In this document: one piece after another, positions 55,686-64,000 of the stretch | How positions within the stretch are numbered: the stretch's first letter is position 1 | How the letters are laid out: the number at the start of each line of letters is the position of its first letter | Translations under genes and position numbers: made by a program | Assembly: GCA_934277985.1 (NCBI GenBank) | Contig: CAKQWF010000003.1 | Location: forward strand, 248,001-312,000 | From: an uncultured Oxalobacter sp. | Lineage (GTDB): Bacteria > Pseudomonadota > Gammaproteobacteria > Burkholderiales > Burkholderiaceae_D | DNA: 64,000 nucleotides | Reading direction: 5' to 3' | Notes under the pieces: generated by a model | What the model saw: only the letters and a program-made list of their open reading frames with translations | What the model was told of the DNA's origin: nothing | Database searches by the model: none

Positions 55686-58280
55686 TCAGTCGCCTTTTCG
55701 TTTGTCGAACACCAATTCGCCATTCTTTTCGTCCACAAGTATGACGTCTTTCGGGCCGAACCTGCCTTCGAGAATATACTTCGACAACGGATTTTCGATC
55801 CGGTTCTGGATAGCCCGTTTCAACGGACGCGCACCGAACAATGGATCGAAACCTGCTTCCGCGATCTTGTGCAATGCGGCATCCGATACTTCCATCGACA
55901 TTTCCATACCCTGCAAACGGCGGTTGACCAGTTCGAGCTGAATCTTGGCGATCGCACCGATATTCTTTTCATCCAGCGCATGGAAGACCACGATCTCATC
56001 CACACGGTTGATGAATTCGGGACGGAAATGTTTGCGGACTTCGTCCATGACAGCCACCTTGATCAGACCCTGATCGCTCTTGTCCATCGACTGGATGATC
56101 TGCGAACCCAGATTCGAGGTCATGACGATGACGGTATTCTTGAAATCCACCGTACGTCCCTGCCCGTCCGTCATTCGTCCATCATCGAGAACCTGCAACA
56201 GGACATTGAACACATCCGGATGCGCCTTTTCAATTTCATCAAGCAATATGACACTGTACGGTTTGCGGCGTACCGCTTCGGTCAGATAACCGCCTTCTTC
56301 ATAGCCGACATATCCCGGAGGCGCACCGATCAGACGGGCGACCGAGTGTTTTTCCATGAATTCGCTCATGTCGATACGGATCATGGCTTCTTCCGTATCG
56401 AACAGGAAAGCGGCCAGCGCCTTGCACAATTCGGTCTTGCCCACACCGGTCGGCCCCAGGAACATGAAAGAACCATACGGCCGGTTAGGGTCGGACAGAC
56501 CGGCACGCGAACGCCTGATCGCTTCGGAAACCGCAACGATCGCTTCATGCTGTCCGACGACCCGTTTATGCAGTTCGTCCTCCATATGCAAGAGCTTGTC
56601 GCGTTCGCCCTGCATCATCTTCGAGACAGGGATACCGGTAGCCCGCGAAACCACTTCCGCGATTTCCTCGGCATCGACCTGCGTGCGCAACAGCCTCGGA
56701 TGATCGTGTTCCAGTTTTTCGTCCTTTTTCGTTTCCGCTGCCAGCGCCTTTTCCAGCTCCGGCAAACGGCCATACATCAGTTCGGACATCTTCTGGTAAT
56801 CGCCGCGCCGTTTGGCCTCCTCGATCTGCTGGCGAACCTTGTCGATTTCTTCCTTGATATGCTTGGAACCTTCCACCCCTGCCTTTTCGGCTTTCAGGAT
56901 TTCATCATAATCGGCATATTCCTTTTCCAGCTTCGTGATTTCTTCTTCCAGAAGCGCAAGCCGTTTCTTCGAAGCCTCATCCGTTTCCTTCCTCATGGCT
57001 TCCCGTTCGATCTTGAGCTGGATGATCCGGCGATCGAGCTTGTCCATGACTTCCGGTTTGGAATCGATTTCCATCTTGATACGCGATGCGGCTTCGTCGA
57101 TCAGGTCGATTGCCTTGTCCGGCAGGAAACGGTCGGTAATGTAACGGTGCGACAATTCCGCCGCGGCGATAATGGCAGGGTCGGTGATTTCCACCCCGTG
57201 ATGCAATTCGTATTTTTCCTGCAAGCCACGCAAAATGGCGATCGTATCCTCGACGGACGGCTCATCGACGATGATTTTCTGGAAACGGCGTTCCAGCGCG
57301 GCATCCTTTTCGATGTACTTGCGATATTCATCCAGCGTCGTCGCACCGACACAATGCAGTTCGCCACGAGCCAGCGCCGGTTTCAGCATATTACCGGCAT
57401 CCATCGCGCCTTCGGCCTTGCCCGCGCCAACCATCGTATGGATTTCATCGATAAAGACGATATCCTGCCCTTCGTCCTTCGCCAGCTCGTTCAGAACCGC
57501 TTTCAGACGTTCCTCGAATTCACCACGGAATTTCGCACCGGCCAGAAGCGCAGCCATATCCAGCGCCAGCACCCGCTTGCCCTTCAGGCTTTCCGGCACT
57601 TCATTGTTGACGATACGCTGTGCCAACCCTTCAACGATCGCGGTCTTGCCCACACCCGGTTCACCGATCAGCACCGGATTGTTTTTGGTCCGGCGTTGCA
57701 AAACCTGAATGGCGCGACGGATTTCATCATCTCGGCCGATCACCGGATCGAGCTTGCCCGAACGGGCACGTTCCGTCAAATCCAGCGTATATTTCTTCAG
57801 AGCCTCCCGCTGACTTTCCGCATCGGCGGAATTGATATTGGCATCACCGCGAACAGCCTGAATCGCCGCTTCCAGCGCACTGCGCGCCAGACCGGCTTCA
57901 CGAGCCAGCCGCCCCGCTTCCGACTTGTCATCCAGCAACGCCAGCAAAATCATTTCGCTGGCAATGAACTGGTCATTGCGTTTCTGGGCTTCACGATCGG
58001 CCAGATTGAGCACATTGACCAGTTCCCGCCCGATCTGGACATCGCCCCCCGTTCCGCTCACCTTCGGCAAACGATCCATCGCCGTTTTCAGCGACGTGGC
58101 CAACCGGTTGACGTTCACACCGGCCCGCTGCAGCAGCGAACGGGTACTGCCATCATTCTGTTGCAACAAGGCAGCCAGCAAATGCACCGGATCGACATAC
58201 TGATTGTCGTTACCGACCGCCAGACTCTGTGCATCTGCAATGGCTTCCTGTAATTTGGTTGTCAATTTGTCTTGACGCAT
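55686..58280 (-). CDS. clpB: ATP-dependent disaggregase ClpB
   Basis: 864 residues. Heat-shock disaggregase working with DnaK. Repeated N-domain is [20 protein letters not shown] onward. First AAA+ Walker [21 protein letters not shown]; the coiled-coil M domain spans about 410-530 ([20 protein letters not shown]); second Walker A is [20 protein letters not shown]. ClpB, not ClpA/ClpC, is indicated by the M domain and no IGF loop. It is preceded by a near-consensus sigma-32 promoter and followed by a strong terminator. Confidence 0.98.
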   Translation of the reverse strand: MRQDKLTTKLQEAIADAQSLAVGNDNQYVDPVHLLAALLQQNDGSTRSLLQRAGVNVNRLATSLKTAMDRLPKVSGTGGDVQIGRELVNVLNLADREAQKRNDQFIASEMILLALLDDKSEAGRLAREAGLARSALEAAIQAVRGDANINSADAESQREALKKYTLDLTERARSGKLDPVIGRDDEIRRAIQVLQRRTKNNPVLIGEPGVGKTAIVEGLAQRIVNNEVPESLKGKRVLALDMAALLAGAKFRGEFEERLKAVLNELAKDEGQDIVFIDEIHTMVGAGKAEGAMDAGNMLKPALARGELHCVGATTLDEYRKYIEKDAALERRFQKIIVDEPSVEDTIAILRGLQEKYELHHGVEITDPAIIAAAELSHRYITDRFLPDKAIDLIDEAASRIKMEIDSKPEVMDKLDRRIIQLKIEREAMRKETDEASKKRLALLEEEITKLEKEYADYDEILKAEKAGVEGSKHIKEEIDKVRQQIEEAKRRGDYQKMSELMYGRLPELEKALAAETKKDEKLEHDHPRLLRTQVDAEEIAEVVSRATGIPVSKMMQGERDKLLHMEDELHKRVVGQHEAIVAVSEAIRRSRAGLSDPNRPYGSFMFLGPTGVGKTELCKALAAFLFDTEEAMIRIDMSEFMEKHSVARLIGAPPGYVGYEEGGYLTEAVRRKPYSVILLDEIEKAHPDVFNVLLQVLDDGRMTDGQGRTVDFKNTVIVMTSNLGSQIIQSMDKSDQGLIKVAVMDEVRKHFRPEFINRVDEIVVFHALDEKNIGAIAKIQLELVNRRLQGMEMSMEVSDAALHKIAEAGFDPLFGARPLKRAIQNRIENPLSKYILEGRFGPKDVILVDEKNGELVFDKRKGD

Positions 58281-58311
58281 TGCATTCTCCCGATAACTGT
58301 CAATGCATTTA

Positions 58312-58340
58312 ATATAGGGGTCAGCATGCCGGATTTCAAG
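58312..58340 (-). promoter_or_regulatory. Heat-shock (sigma-32) promoter of clpB
   Basis: On the minus strand: -35 CTTGAAA (58334-58340), 13-bp spacer, -10 CCCCTATAT (58312-58320). This is near the RpoH consensus CTTGAAA / CCCCATnT with the right spacing, ending about 31 bp before the clpB start. Confidence 0.9.
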
Positions 58341-58384
58341 ACTTTTTCATTGCGAAAACTGAAACGGACACAATATTTTCCAAC

Positions 58385-58762
58385 CTACACTCCGGAGAAA
58401 AACCGGTAACTCGCAAACCCCGCCAGACACAGCAAAACCGCCCCCGCGACATGCAAAACGATCTGTGCGGCAGCCCAGACATAATCCCCGCGCTGTATCA
58501 TCAGCACCGTCTCCGCCGAAAAAGTCGAAAACGTCGTCAACCCACCCAGAAAACCGGTAATCGCAAACAACCGCCATTCCGGACTGATACCGTTATGCGT
58601 ACTGAAAAACGCCATCGCCAGCCCGATCACATACCCGCCCGCCAGATTGGCCACCAGCGTCCCCAGCGGGATATGCTGATGCACCTGATTGAGCAACATC
58701 CCCAGCCCCCATCTGAGCCAGGCACCGAGCGCAGCACCGATACCGACCGCGATAAATCCCAT
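58385..58762 (-). CDS. crcB: Fluoride ion exporter CrcB (Fluc)
   Basis: 125 residues from the ATG at 58762 (MGFIAVGIGAALGAWLRWGL). Four-helix fluoride channel of the Fluc family. The conserved G-T-[LF]-x-[VA]-N block is IPLGTLVANLAGGYVIGLAM; the GGLTTFSTFS signature is FLGGLTTFSTFSAETVLMIQ. It works as a dual-topology dimer in the inner membrane. A fluoride riboswitch lies about 130 bp upstream on the same strand, giving strong functional confirmation. Confidence 0.97.
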   Translation of the reverse strand: MGFIAVGIGAALGAWLRWGLGMLLNQVHQHIPLGTLVANLAGGYVIGLAMAFFSTHNGISPEWRLFAITGFLGGLTTFSTFSAETVLMIQRGDYVWAAAQIVLHVAGAVLLCLAGFASYRFFSGV

Positions 58763-58888
58763 TGTATCCCCCAATTCATCAAAAAACGAAAACTCGCACC
58801 GTCCCCCATACTCATGCAAGACAGCAGACATACCGGATCAGGGAAGAAAAGACAGATACGCCGACCCCTCACCGAACCGGTGAAAAAT

Positions 58889-58945
58889 CAGGCGTCATCA
58901 GCCGCACGAAAGCGCGGCGGTTGGGAAAGGTGGAACACCATCACC
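58889..58945 (-). promoter_or_regulatory. Fluoride riboswitch (crcB motif)
   Basis: The minus-strand RNA contains GGTGATGGTGTTCCACC, then AACCGCC, and after a short CG-rich hairpin GGCTGATGACGCCT. This is the order, pairing and conserved sequence of the crcB motif aptamer (P1 GGxGAUGG, pseudoknot, GGCUGAUG). A small hairpin TCACCG/CGGTGA follows (about 58867-58883) that could be the expression platform. It leads into crcB. Confidence 0.88.
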
Positions 58946-59152
58946 TTTTGGCACCGGACAAGCAACTCCCGGCACCAATACAATTCAATTTGTTAGCAAC
59001 GAGGATTTTACCTTCTTTCCGCATGAAACGGATAGCGCAGGATCGCGTGCATGGCAAAAGAAAACGACAGGCAGTATCTTCACGGCTGAGTTTCATCCCG
59101 AATAATAACGAACGTCGTGCAAGTGACTGGGAAGTGTATCGCCAAACCCGCT

Positions 59153-59587
59153 TCATCTGCCCCTGACCCAGTGCGCACCGGTCGGGGTTTCTTCCTTTTT
59201 CCAGAAAGGGGCGCGATCTTTCAGGGTATCGATGATGTATTCGCAGGCTGAAAAGGCTTCTCCGCGATGGCTGGATGCCACGGCGATCAGGACGATCCGG
59301 TCGGACGGTTTGAGTTTGCCGACGCGGTGGATGATGGTCACGTCCAGTATGTCCCAACGCTTCAGCGCTTCTTCGGCAATGTCTTGCAGGACGTTTTCCG
59401 TCATTTCCGGATAGTGTTCCAGCTCCATGGACAGGACGGTTTCCCCGTTATGGATATCCCGCACGGTGCCGAGAAACGAGACGACGGCGCCGATGTCGTG
59501 CCGTCCGGCACGCAGGCGTTCCAGTTCTTCGTTCATGTCGAAGTCCTGTCGCTGGACGCGGACGGTCACAATCGGTTCCTGTCTCAT
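59153..59587 (-). CDS. moaE: Molybdopterin synthase catalytic subunit MoaE
   Basis: 144 residues. With MoaD it makes molybdopterin from precursor Z. Conserved stretches are GAVVSFLGTVRDIHNGETVL, ELEHYPEMTENVLQDIAEEA, HRVGKLKPSDRIVLIAVASS then HRGEAFSACEYIIDTLKDRA. The catalytic-lysine region is PFWKKEETPTGAHWV. moaD is not next to it here. It is followed downstream by the riboswitch region of crcB, separated by about 200 bp in which I see nothing else. Confidence 0.96.
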   Translation of the reverse strand: MRQEPIVTVRVQRQDFDMNEELERLRAGRHDIGAVVSFLGTVRDIHNGETVLSMELEHYPEMTENVLQDIAEEALKRWDILDVTIIHRVGKLKPSDRIVLIAVASSHRGEAFSACEYIIDTLKDRAPFWKKEETPTGAHWVRGR

Positions 59588-59605
59588 GATGTGCCTGCCC
59601 TATGG

Positions 59606-60469
59606 TCAGCCAAACAGCCTGAGGGAATAGTCGGTCGCCTTGACATGCTTGGTCAGCTCACCGATGGAGATGCGATCCACGCCGGTTTCGGCGATGGCAC
59701 GGATGGTACGACGGTCAATACCACCTGAGGCTTCGAGTTCGGCGGAGCGACCGGCCTGCCGGTTGACGGCGACGGCTTCCCGCATGGCGTCAAGGCTGAA
59801 ATTGTCCAGAAGAATGGAACGCGCGCCGGCTGCCAGCGCTTCCTTGAGCTGGCCGATCGTTTCGACCTCGATCTGGACGGGAACGCCTGTTTTTTTCGCT
59901 GCCTGTTCAAGCGATTGCCGGATACCGCCTGCGGCGGCGATGTGGTTTTCCTTGATCAGGATAGCGTCGTACAGCGCCAGCCGCTGGTTTTCGCCGCCGC
60001 CGACGCTGACGGCGTATTTCTGGGCGATGCGCAAACCCGGTACGGTTTTGCGTGTGTCGTATATTCTGGCGTGCGTACCCTCGACAAGCCGGACATATTC
60101 GCGGGTGGCGGTGGCGACGCCTGAAAGAAGCTGGAGAAAGTTCATCGCCGTACGTTCTCCGGTCAGTATCGCCCTGACCGGGCCGGCAATGCGGCACACT
60201 TCGCTGTCGGCTGCCATTTCATCACCCTCGCGGTACTGCCACTGGATAGCGATACGGCTGTCAAGCCGATGCATGACGGCATCAAACCACGGAATACCGC
60301 ACAGGACGGCCTTTTCGCGGACGATGAGATGACCGGATACCAGTTCGTCCGGCGGCAACAACGAGGCGGTCAAGTCGCCCGTTCCGACGTCTTCCGCCAG
60401 TGCTGTTTCCACATTGGAGGCAATCGCGGCATCCAGCAATTTTTCCCATGCAAAACCGGAACGGTTCAT
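59606..60469 (-). CDS. nadC: Nicotinate-nucleotide pyrophosphorylase (carboxylating)
   Basis: 287 residues. It joins quinolinate and PRPP in de novo NAD synthesis. Key regions are [59 protein letters not shown] and [20 protein letters not shown]. The C-terminal part has [20 protein letters not shown]. Its start shares ATGA with the nadA stop, giving a nadA-nadC unit without nadB. Confidence 0.97.
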   Translation of the reverse strand: MNRSGFAWEKLLDAAIASNVETALAEDVGTGDLTASLLPPDELVSGHLIVREKAVLCGIPWFDAVMHRLDSRIAIQWQYREGDEMAADSEVCRIAGPVRAILTGERTAMNFLQLLSGVATATREYVRLVEGTHARIYDTRKTVPGLRIAQKYAVSVGGGENQRLALYDAILIKENHIAAAGGIRQSLEQAAKKTGVPVQIEVETIGQLKEALAAGARSILLDNFSLDAMREAVAVNRQAGRSAELEASGGIDRRTIRAIAETGVDRISIGELTKHVKATDYSLRLFG

Positions 60470-61599
60470 GCTGCCCCCATGCCGGAAGTCAGCTTCGCTT
60501 CCCCATTCTGCGCTTTCGCTTTTTGCTGTGATGAGAAATCAAGCATCCTTTCGATGCAGACGATGGCTTTTTTCGCCGTTTCACCATCGACGAAGATTTC
60601 GTTTTCTTCCGTTTCCAGCACGTGCGCCAGATTTTCCAGCGAGTTCATCGCCATCCATGGGCATTGCGCACAGCTCTTGCAGGTCGCGCCGTTTCCGGCA
60701 GTCGGTGCTTCGATGAAGGTTTTTTCAGGCATTTGCTGCTGCATCTTGTGGAATATGCCCTTGTCGGTCGCGACGATGAAAGTATCCGCATCCATGGACT
60801 TGGCGGCATTGAGAATCTGGGAAGTGGAACCGACGACATCGGCCTGGATGACGACGGATGCAGGCGATTCCGGATGCACCAGTATTTTCGCGCCGGGATG
60901 TTCTTCTTTCAGCATTTTCAGTTCGGCTGCCTTGAATTCGTCATGCACCAGACAGGAACCTTGCCACATGAGCATGTCGGCGCCTGTCTGTTCCTGGATA
61001 TAGCTGCCGAGATGGCGATCCGGCGCCCAGAGGATTTTTTTGCCCTGTTCGTGCAGGTGCCGGACGATGTCCAGCCCGATCGACGAGGTCGCCATCCAGT
61101 CGGCGCGTGCCTTGACGGCTGCGCTGGTATTGGCATAGACCACGACGATGCGATCCGGATGTTCATCGCAAAATGCCGAGAAAGCATCGGCCGGACAGCC
61201 CAGATCAAGCGAGCAGCAGGCATCGAGGTCGGGCATGAGGATTTTTTTGTCCGGGCTCAAAATCTTGGCGGTTTCGCCCATGAAACGAACACCCGCGACA
61301 ACAAGGGTTTTGGCCGGATTGTCCCGTCCGAAACGCGCCATTTCCAGCGAGTCAGCGACGCACCCGCCGGTTTCTTCGGCCAGATCCTGAATGTCACCAT
61401 CGACGTAGTAATGCGCCACGAGTACCGCATTTTTTTCCTTGAGGAGCCGTTTGATTTTTTCGCGGCAAGCCTGTTTTTCCTGCGGCGACAGGGTACGCGG
61501 CACGCGCGCCCAGGCATTGGCGACTGTCCGTGCCCCGCTTTGCATTTCGGGCAAGTCGTACTGGACTTCCCTGATTCCGGAATTTTGCATGGTATCCAC
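60466..61599 (-). CDS. nadA: Quinolinate synthase A
   Basis: 377 residues, [4Fe-4S] enzyme making quinolinate from iminoaspartate and DHAP. Cys ligand regions are [40 protein letters not shown] and [20 protein letters not shown]; the last carries a CxxC(x)nC-like cluster. Conserved [20 protein letters not shown] and [20 protein letters not shown] also fit. First gene of the pair with nadC. Confidence 0.97.
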   Translation of the reverse strand: MDTMQNSGIREVQYDLPEMQSGARTVANAWARVPRTLSPQEKQACREKIKRLLKEKNAVLVAHYYVDGDIQDLAEETGGCVADSLEMARFGRDNPAKTLVVAGVRFMGETAKILSPDKKILMPDLDACCSLDLGCPADAFSAFCDEHPDRIVVVYANTSAAVKARADWMATSSIGLDIVRHLHEQGKKILWAPDRHLGSYIQEQTGADMLMWQGSCLVHDEFKAAELKMLKEEHPGAKILVHPESPASVVIQADVVGSTSQILNAAKSMDADTFIVATDKGIFHKMQQQMPEKTFIEAPTAGNGATCKSCAQCPWMAMNSLENLAHVLETEENEIFVDGETAKKAIVCIERMLDFSSQQKAKAQNGEAKLTSGMGAA

Positions 61600-61675
61600 T
61601 GGTAAATTGAAAAGCTAAAGGTAACTATGGCACAAACCGGCGAAATTGTCAGGAAACGATGGCTCCTTTTCGCCG

Positions 61676-63274
61676 TTATTCAAGCCCCTGGCTGTGCAGA
61701 TATTCATCATAGCTGCCCTTGAAGTCGATGATCTGTCCATCCCTGACTTCCAGAATCCGTGTCGCGAGCGACGATACGAATTCGCGGTCATGCGAGACGA
61801 ACAACAGGGTGCCGGTGTATTTTTCCAGCGCGATATTCAGGGCTTCGATGGATTCCATATCCATGTGGTTGGTCGGTTCGTCCATCAGTATGACGTTGTG
61901 ACGTCCCAGAATCAGTTTGCCGTACATCATGCGCCCTTTTTCGCCACCGGAAAGCACCCTGGCCGATTTTCTGACTTCGTCGCCCGAGAACAGCAACCGC
62001 CCCAGTACCGAACGCACGGTCTGGTCATCGTCACCTTCGCGGGTGAAACGTGCCATCCAGTCGGTCAGGTTCAGATCGTTGTCGAATGCTTCCGCCATGT
62101 CTTGCGGCATGTAGCCGATATCGGCATGTTCCGCCCATTTGACGGTTCCTGTATCGGCCTGAATCTGGCAGGCTTCGCCACCCAGACAACGCAAAAGTGT
62201 CGTTTTGCCCGCGCCGTTGGCACCAATGATCGCGACTTTTTCTCCGGCTTCGATCATGATACTGAAGTCCTGAAATACCGGATGGTCATAGGATTTGGAA
62301 ATATGTTCGGCCTCCAATGCCAGACGATGCAGTTTCTTGCCCGCCTCGAAACGGATATAGGGATGCACGCGGCTGGACGGTTTGACATCCTCGACGCGGA
62401 TTTTCTCGATCTGGCGGGCGCGGGACGTGGCTTGCCGCGCCTTGGATTTGTTGGCGGAAAAGCGGCGGACGAATTCCTGCAATTCGGCGATACGCTCTTT
62501 CGCCTTGGCATTGGCGGCCTGCTGTTGCGCCCTGGCCTGTGCGGAAGCCAGCATATAATCATCGTAATTGCCCGGATACACTTTCAGTGTGCCGTAGTCC
62601 ATGTCGGCGATATGGGTACAGACCTGATTGAGGAAATGGCGGTCGTGCGAAATGATGATCATGGTGGAATCACGTTCGTTCAAAACGTTTTCCAGCCATC
62701 GGATCGTATTGATGTCCAGATTGTTGGTCGGTTCATCCAGAAGCAGCACATCCGGATCGGAAAACAACGCCTGCGCCAGCAATACGCGCAACTTCCAGCC
62801 CGGCGCGACGGCACTCATGGGGCCGTTGTGGAATTCCAGTCCGATACCGACACCCAGCAGCAATTCACCCGCCCGCGCTTCGGCCGTATAGCCGTCGTAT
62901 TCGGCGAATTTCGCTTCGAGTTCGGCAGCTTTCATGTAATCGTCGTCGGTGGCATCGGGATTGGCATAAATGGCATCGCGCTCCATCATGGTTTGCCACA
63001 TTTCGGTATGCCCCATCATGACGACGTCCAGCACACGCATGTCTTCGTATGCGAACTGGTCCTGACGCAGTTTGCCAAGCCGTTCGCCCGGATCGAGCAT
63101 GACGGTTCCGGAAGTCGGTTCCAGATCACCGCCCAGAATTTTCATGAAGGTCGATTTGCCGGCGCCATTGGCTCCGATCAGGCCATAACGGTTTCCTTCG
63201 CCGAACTTGACGGATACGTTTTCAAACAGCGGCCTGGGGCCGAACTGCATGGTGATATTGGCTGCTGATAGCAC
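61676..63274 (-). CDS. ybiT: ABC-F family ATPase, YbiT type
   Basis: 532 residues, two ATPase domains and no membrane part. Walker A motifs are [20 protein letters not shown] and [20 protein letters not shown]; signatures are [16 protein letters not shown] and [17 protein letters not shown]. The Tyr/Asn stretch [20 protein letters not shown] and the ending [16 protein letters not shown] closely resemble E. coli YbiT. ABC-F proteins act on the ribosome E site to regulate translation; YbiT is not proven as a resistance factor. Single gene with about 75 bp before nadA. Confidence 0.92.
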   Translation of the reverse strand: MLSAANITMQFGPRPLFENVSVKFGEGNRYGLIGANGAGKSTFMKILGGDLEPTSGTVMLDPGERLGKLRQDQFAYEDMRVLDVVMMGHTEMWQTMMERDAIYANPDATDDDYMKAAELEAKFAEYDGYTAEARAGELLLGVGIGLEFHNGPMSAVAPGWKLRVLLAQALFSDPDVLLLDEPTNNLDINTIRWLENVLNERDSTMIIISHDRHFLNQVCTHIADMDYGTLKVYPGNYDDYMLASAQARAQQQAANAKAKERIAELQEFVRRFSANKSKARQATSRARQIEKIRVEDVKPSSRVHPYIRFEAGKKLHRLALEAEHISKSYDHPVFQDFSIMIEAGEKVAIIGANGAGKTTLLRCLGGEACQIQADTGTVKWAEHADIGYMPQDMAEAFDNDLNLTDWMARFTREGDDDQTVRSVLGRLLFSGDEVRKSARVLSGGEKGRMMYGKLILGRHNVILMDEPTNHMDMESIEALNIALEKYTGTLLFVSHDREFVSSLATRILEVRDGQIIDFKGSYDEYLHSQGLE

Positions 63275-63309
63275 GATTATTCCCTGTACGACTGGTAAAA
63301 CAGATTATT

Positions 63310-64000
63310 TTACCAAACGGTGGGATATCCGCTCAAATGCAACTGCACGACACCGTCGTGCGATACCAGATGCGCCTGTGCACCGACAGGCAAGGTGACC
63401 TTGTCAGGGACATGTCCGAAAGGCAGTCCCGTAACGACCGGAATGGTCAGCCGTGCACGCAACCATGCCAGCATGGCATCCAGATCATAGCCGTTATCGT
63501 AGTCGGTCACCCGGTATTCCGAAAAACGCCCGAGTACCAGCGCTTTCTGTTTTTCGAGAATACCGGCCTCATCGAGCTGTACCAGCATCCGCTCGATCTG
63601 GTAAGGTTGTTCATGGACATCTTCCACAAACAGAATGCCACCTTCAATATCAGGCATCCATGGTGTTCCAGTCAAATGCGCCAGCATCGCCAGATTGCCG
63701 CCCCAGAGGGTGCCGGAGGCATCGACTTCGGGATTGCCCTGCGCTGTCCACCGCACGGTCATTTCCGGCGAAGTCATGCAGCGTTCAAAATGCCCGCGCA
63801 TGAACGGACTGATTTCCGCACTGGCGAAGTCGCTGTTCACCATCGGCCCGGCAAAACTGATGCCCCCCTGTTTCAACAGCGCCATCTGAAAAACGGTGAA
63901 ATCGCTGTGTCCGACAAACAGTTTGCCGCTTGCGGCCAGTTTGCGGAAATCGAGATAGGGCAACAGCCTCGAAGTACCATATCCGCCGCGTACCGCCATG
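63310..64000 (-). CDS. LD-carboxypeptidase (peptidase S66), N-terminus outside window
   Basis: The frame remains open past the window end. About 230 C-terminal residues are visible, starting AVRGGYGTSRLLPYLDFRKL. The S66 nucleophile region is VGHSDFTVFQMALL (Ser within G-x-S-D), the acid is in GGILFVEDVHEQPYQIERML, and the His lies in VTGLPFGHVPDKVTLPVGAQ. Such enzymes cleave the D-Ala from murein tetrapeptides during recycling (LdcA) or detoxify microcin C-like peptides (MccF). LdcA is more likely for a housekeeping context. Confidence 0.9.
   Translation of the reverse strand, partial: MAVRGGYGTSRLLPYLDFRKLAASGKLFVGHSDFTVFQMALLKQGGISFAGPMVNSDFASAEISPFMRGHFERCMTSPEMTVRWTAQGNPEVDASGTLWGGNLAMLAHLTGTPWMPDIEGGILFVEDVHEQPYQIERMLVQLDEAGILEKQKALVLGRFSEYRVTDYDNGYDLDAMLAWLRARLTIPVVTGLPFGHVPDKVTLPVGAQAHLVSHDGVVQLHLSGYPTVW

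Noticed and set aside
55481..55941. Short frames near the clpB terminator that read like coding sequence
   Set aside because: Both frames run through the inverted repeat of the terminator, which explains the similar NPFGY-RRGF strings on the two strands.
55869..58253. 794-codon open frame antisense to clpB
   Set aside because: clpB is intact and conserved. The antisense frame is open through codon bias and gives a His/Arg/Phe-rich non-protein-like sequence.
61646..63268. 540-codon open frame antisense to ybiT
   Set aside because: Overlaps a conserved ABC-F gene completely; His/Phe/Arg-rich translation is typical of antisense shadows.

Overview
The window reads as ordinary chromosome of a Gram-negative betaproteobacterium of the order Burkholderiales. 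An Oxalobacteraceae member such as Oxalobacter is my best guess (inference only). The signs are priB between rpsF and rpsR, an EarP/EF-P pair of the arginine-rhamnosylation type, msbA plus an LPS-type glycan locus, a sym-homospermidine synthase and a YadA-type adhesin. No 16S gene or lineage marker is present, so the genus is unproven.

Layout. 1-13.1 kb: 3' end of an ABC exporter, a MATE pump, prfA-dsbB-prmC, an orphan OmpR-type regulator with a degenerate receiver, homospermidine synthase (TTG start), a DedA/lipoprotein/acetyltransferase block, mutL, a small exported protein with an apparent AUA start, and miaA. 13.2-13.5 kb: tRNA-Met and tRNA-Phe, each with its own promoter, ended by a strong terminator. 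13.5-25.1 kb: an AT-rich glycan island. It holds a frameshifted GT2 pseudogene, a two-domain glycosyltransferase, a decayed second rfbB, a rhamnan-synthesis-F-like protein, an intact rfbA-rfbC-rfbD-rfbB dTDP-L-rhamnose operon, a DUF115-like protein and two more glycosyltransferases. 25.3-27.5 kb: msbA and tRNA-Ser. 27.6-33.2 kb: a probable operon uvrB / UDG-superfamily protein / rph / rdgB / hemW. 33.3-40.6 kb: tyrB-like aminotransferase, galE, yicC, earP-efp, suhB and trmJ. 40.6-43 kb: lexA with a tandem pair of candidate SOS boxes, then rpsF-priB-rpsR-rplI with a CTG-initiated priB. 43.2-50.5 kb: universal stress protein, hom, alaA-like aminotransferase, Mth938-domain protein, Bcp peroxiredoxin, PIN-PhoH ATPase and a Sel1-like exported protein. 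50.7-55.1 kb: a small exported protein and a 1312-residue trimeric autotransporter adhesin carrying a perfect 243-bp internal duplication. 55.7-64 kb: clpB behind a near-consensus sigma-32 promoter, crcB behind a fluoride riboswitch, moaE, nadA-nadC, a YbiT-type ABC-F ATPase and the 3' part of an LD-carboxypeptidase.

How the parts connect. The rfb operon supplies dTDP-L-rhamnose both to the surface-glycan transferases around it and, by family knowledge, to EarP 17 kb away, which rhamnosylates EF-P on Arg32 (that Arg is present). This may explain why one rfb set stays intact while neighbouring glycan genes decay and turn over. The uvrB block groups excision repair, a UDG-like protein lacking the catalytic Asp, RNA trimming and nucleotide-pool cleaning. 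I found no CRISPR array, integrase, transposase or prophage. I see no clearly new multi-gene system. The most novel items are the UDG-like protein coupled to uvrB, the composite glycan island with its rfbB fossil, the degenerate-receiver regulator, the 16-bp perfect hairpin beside the tRNA genes, and the non-canonical starts.
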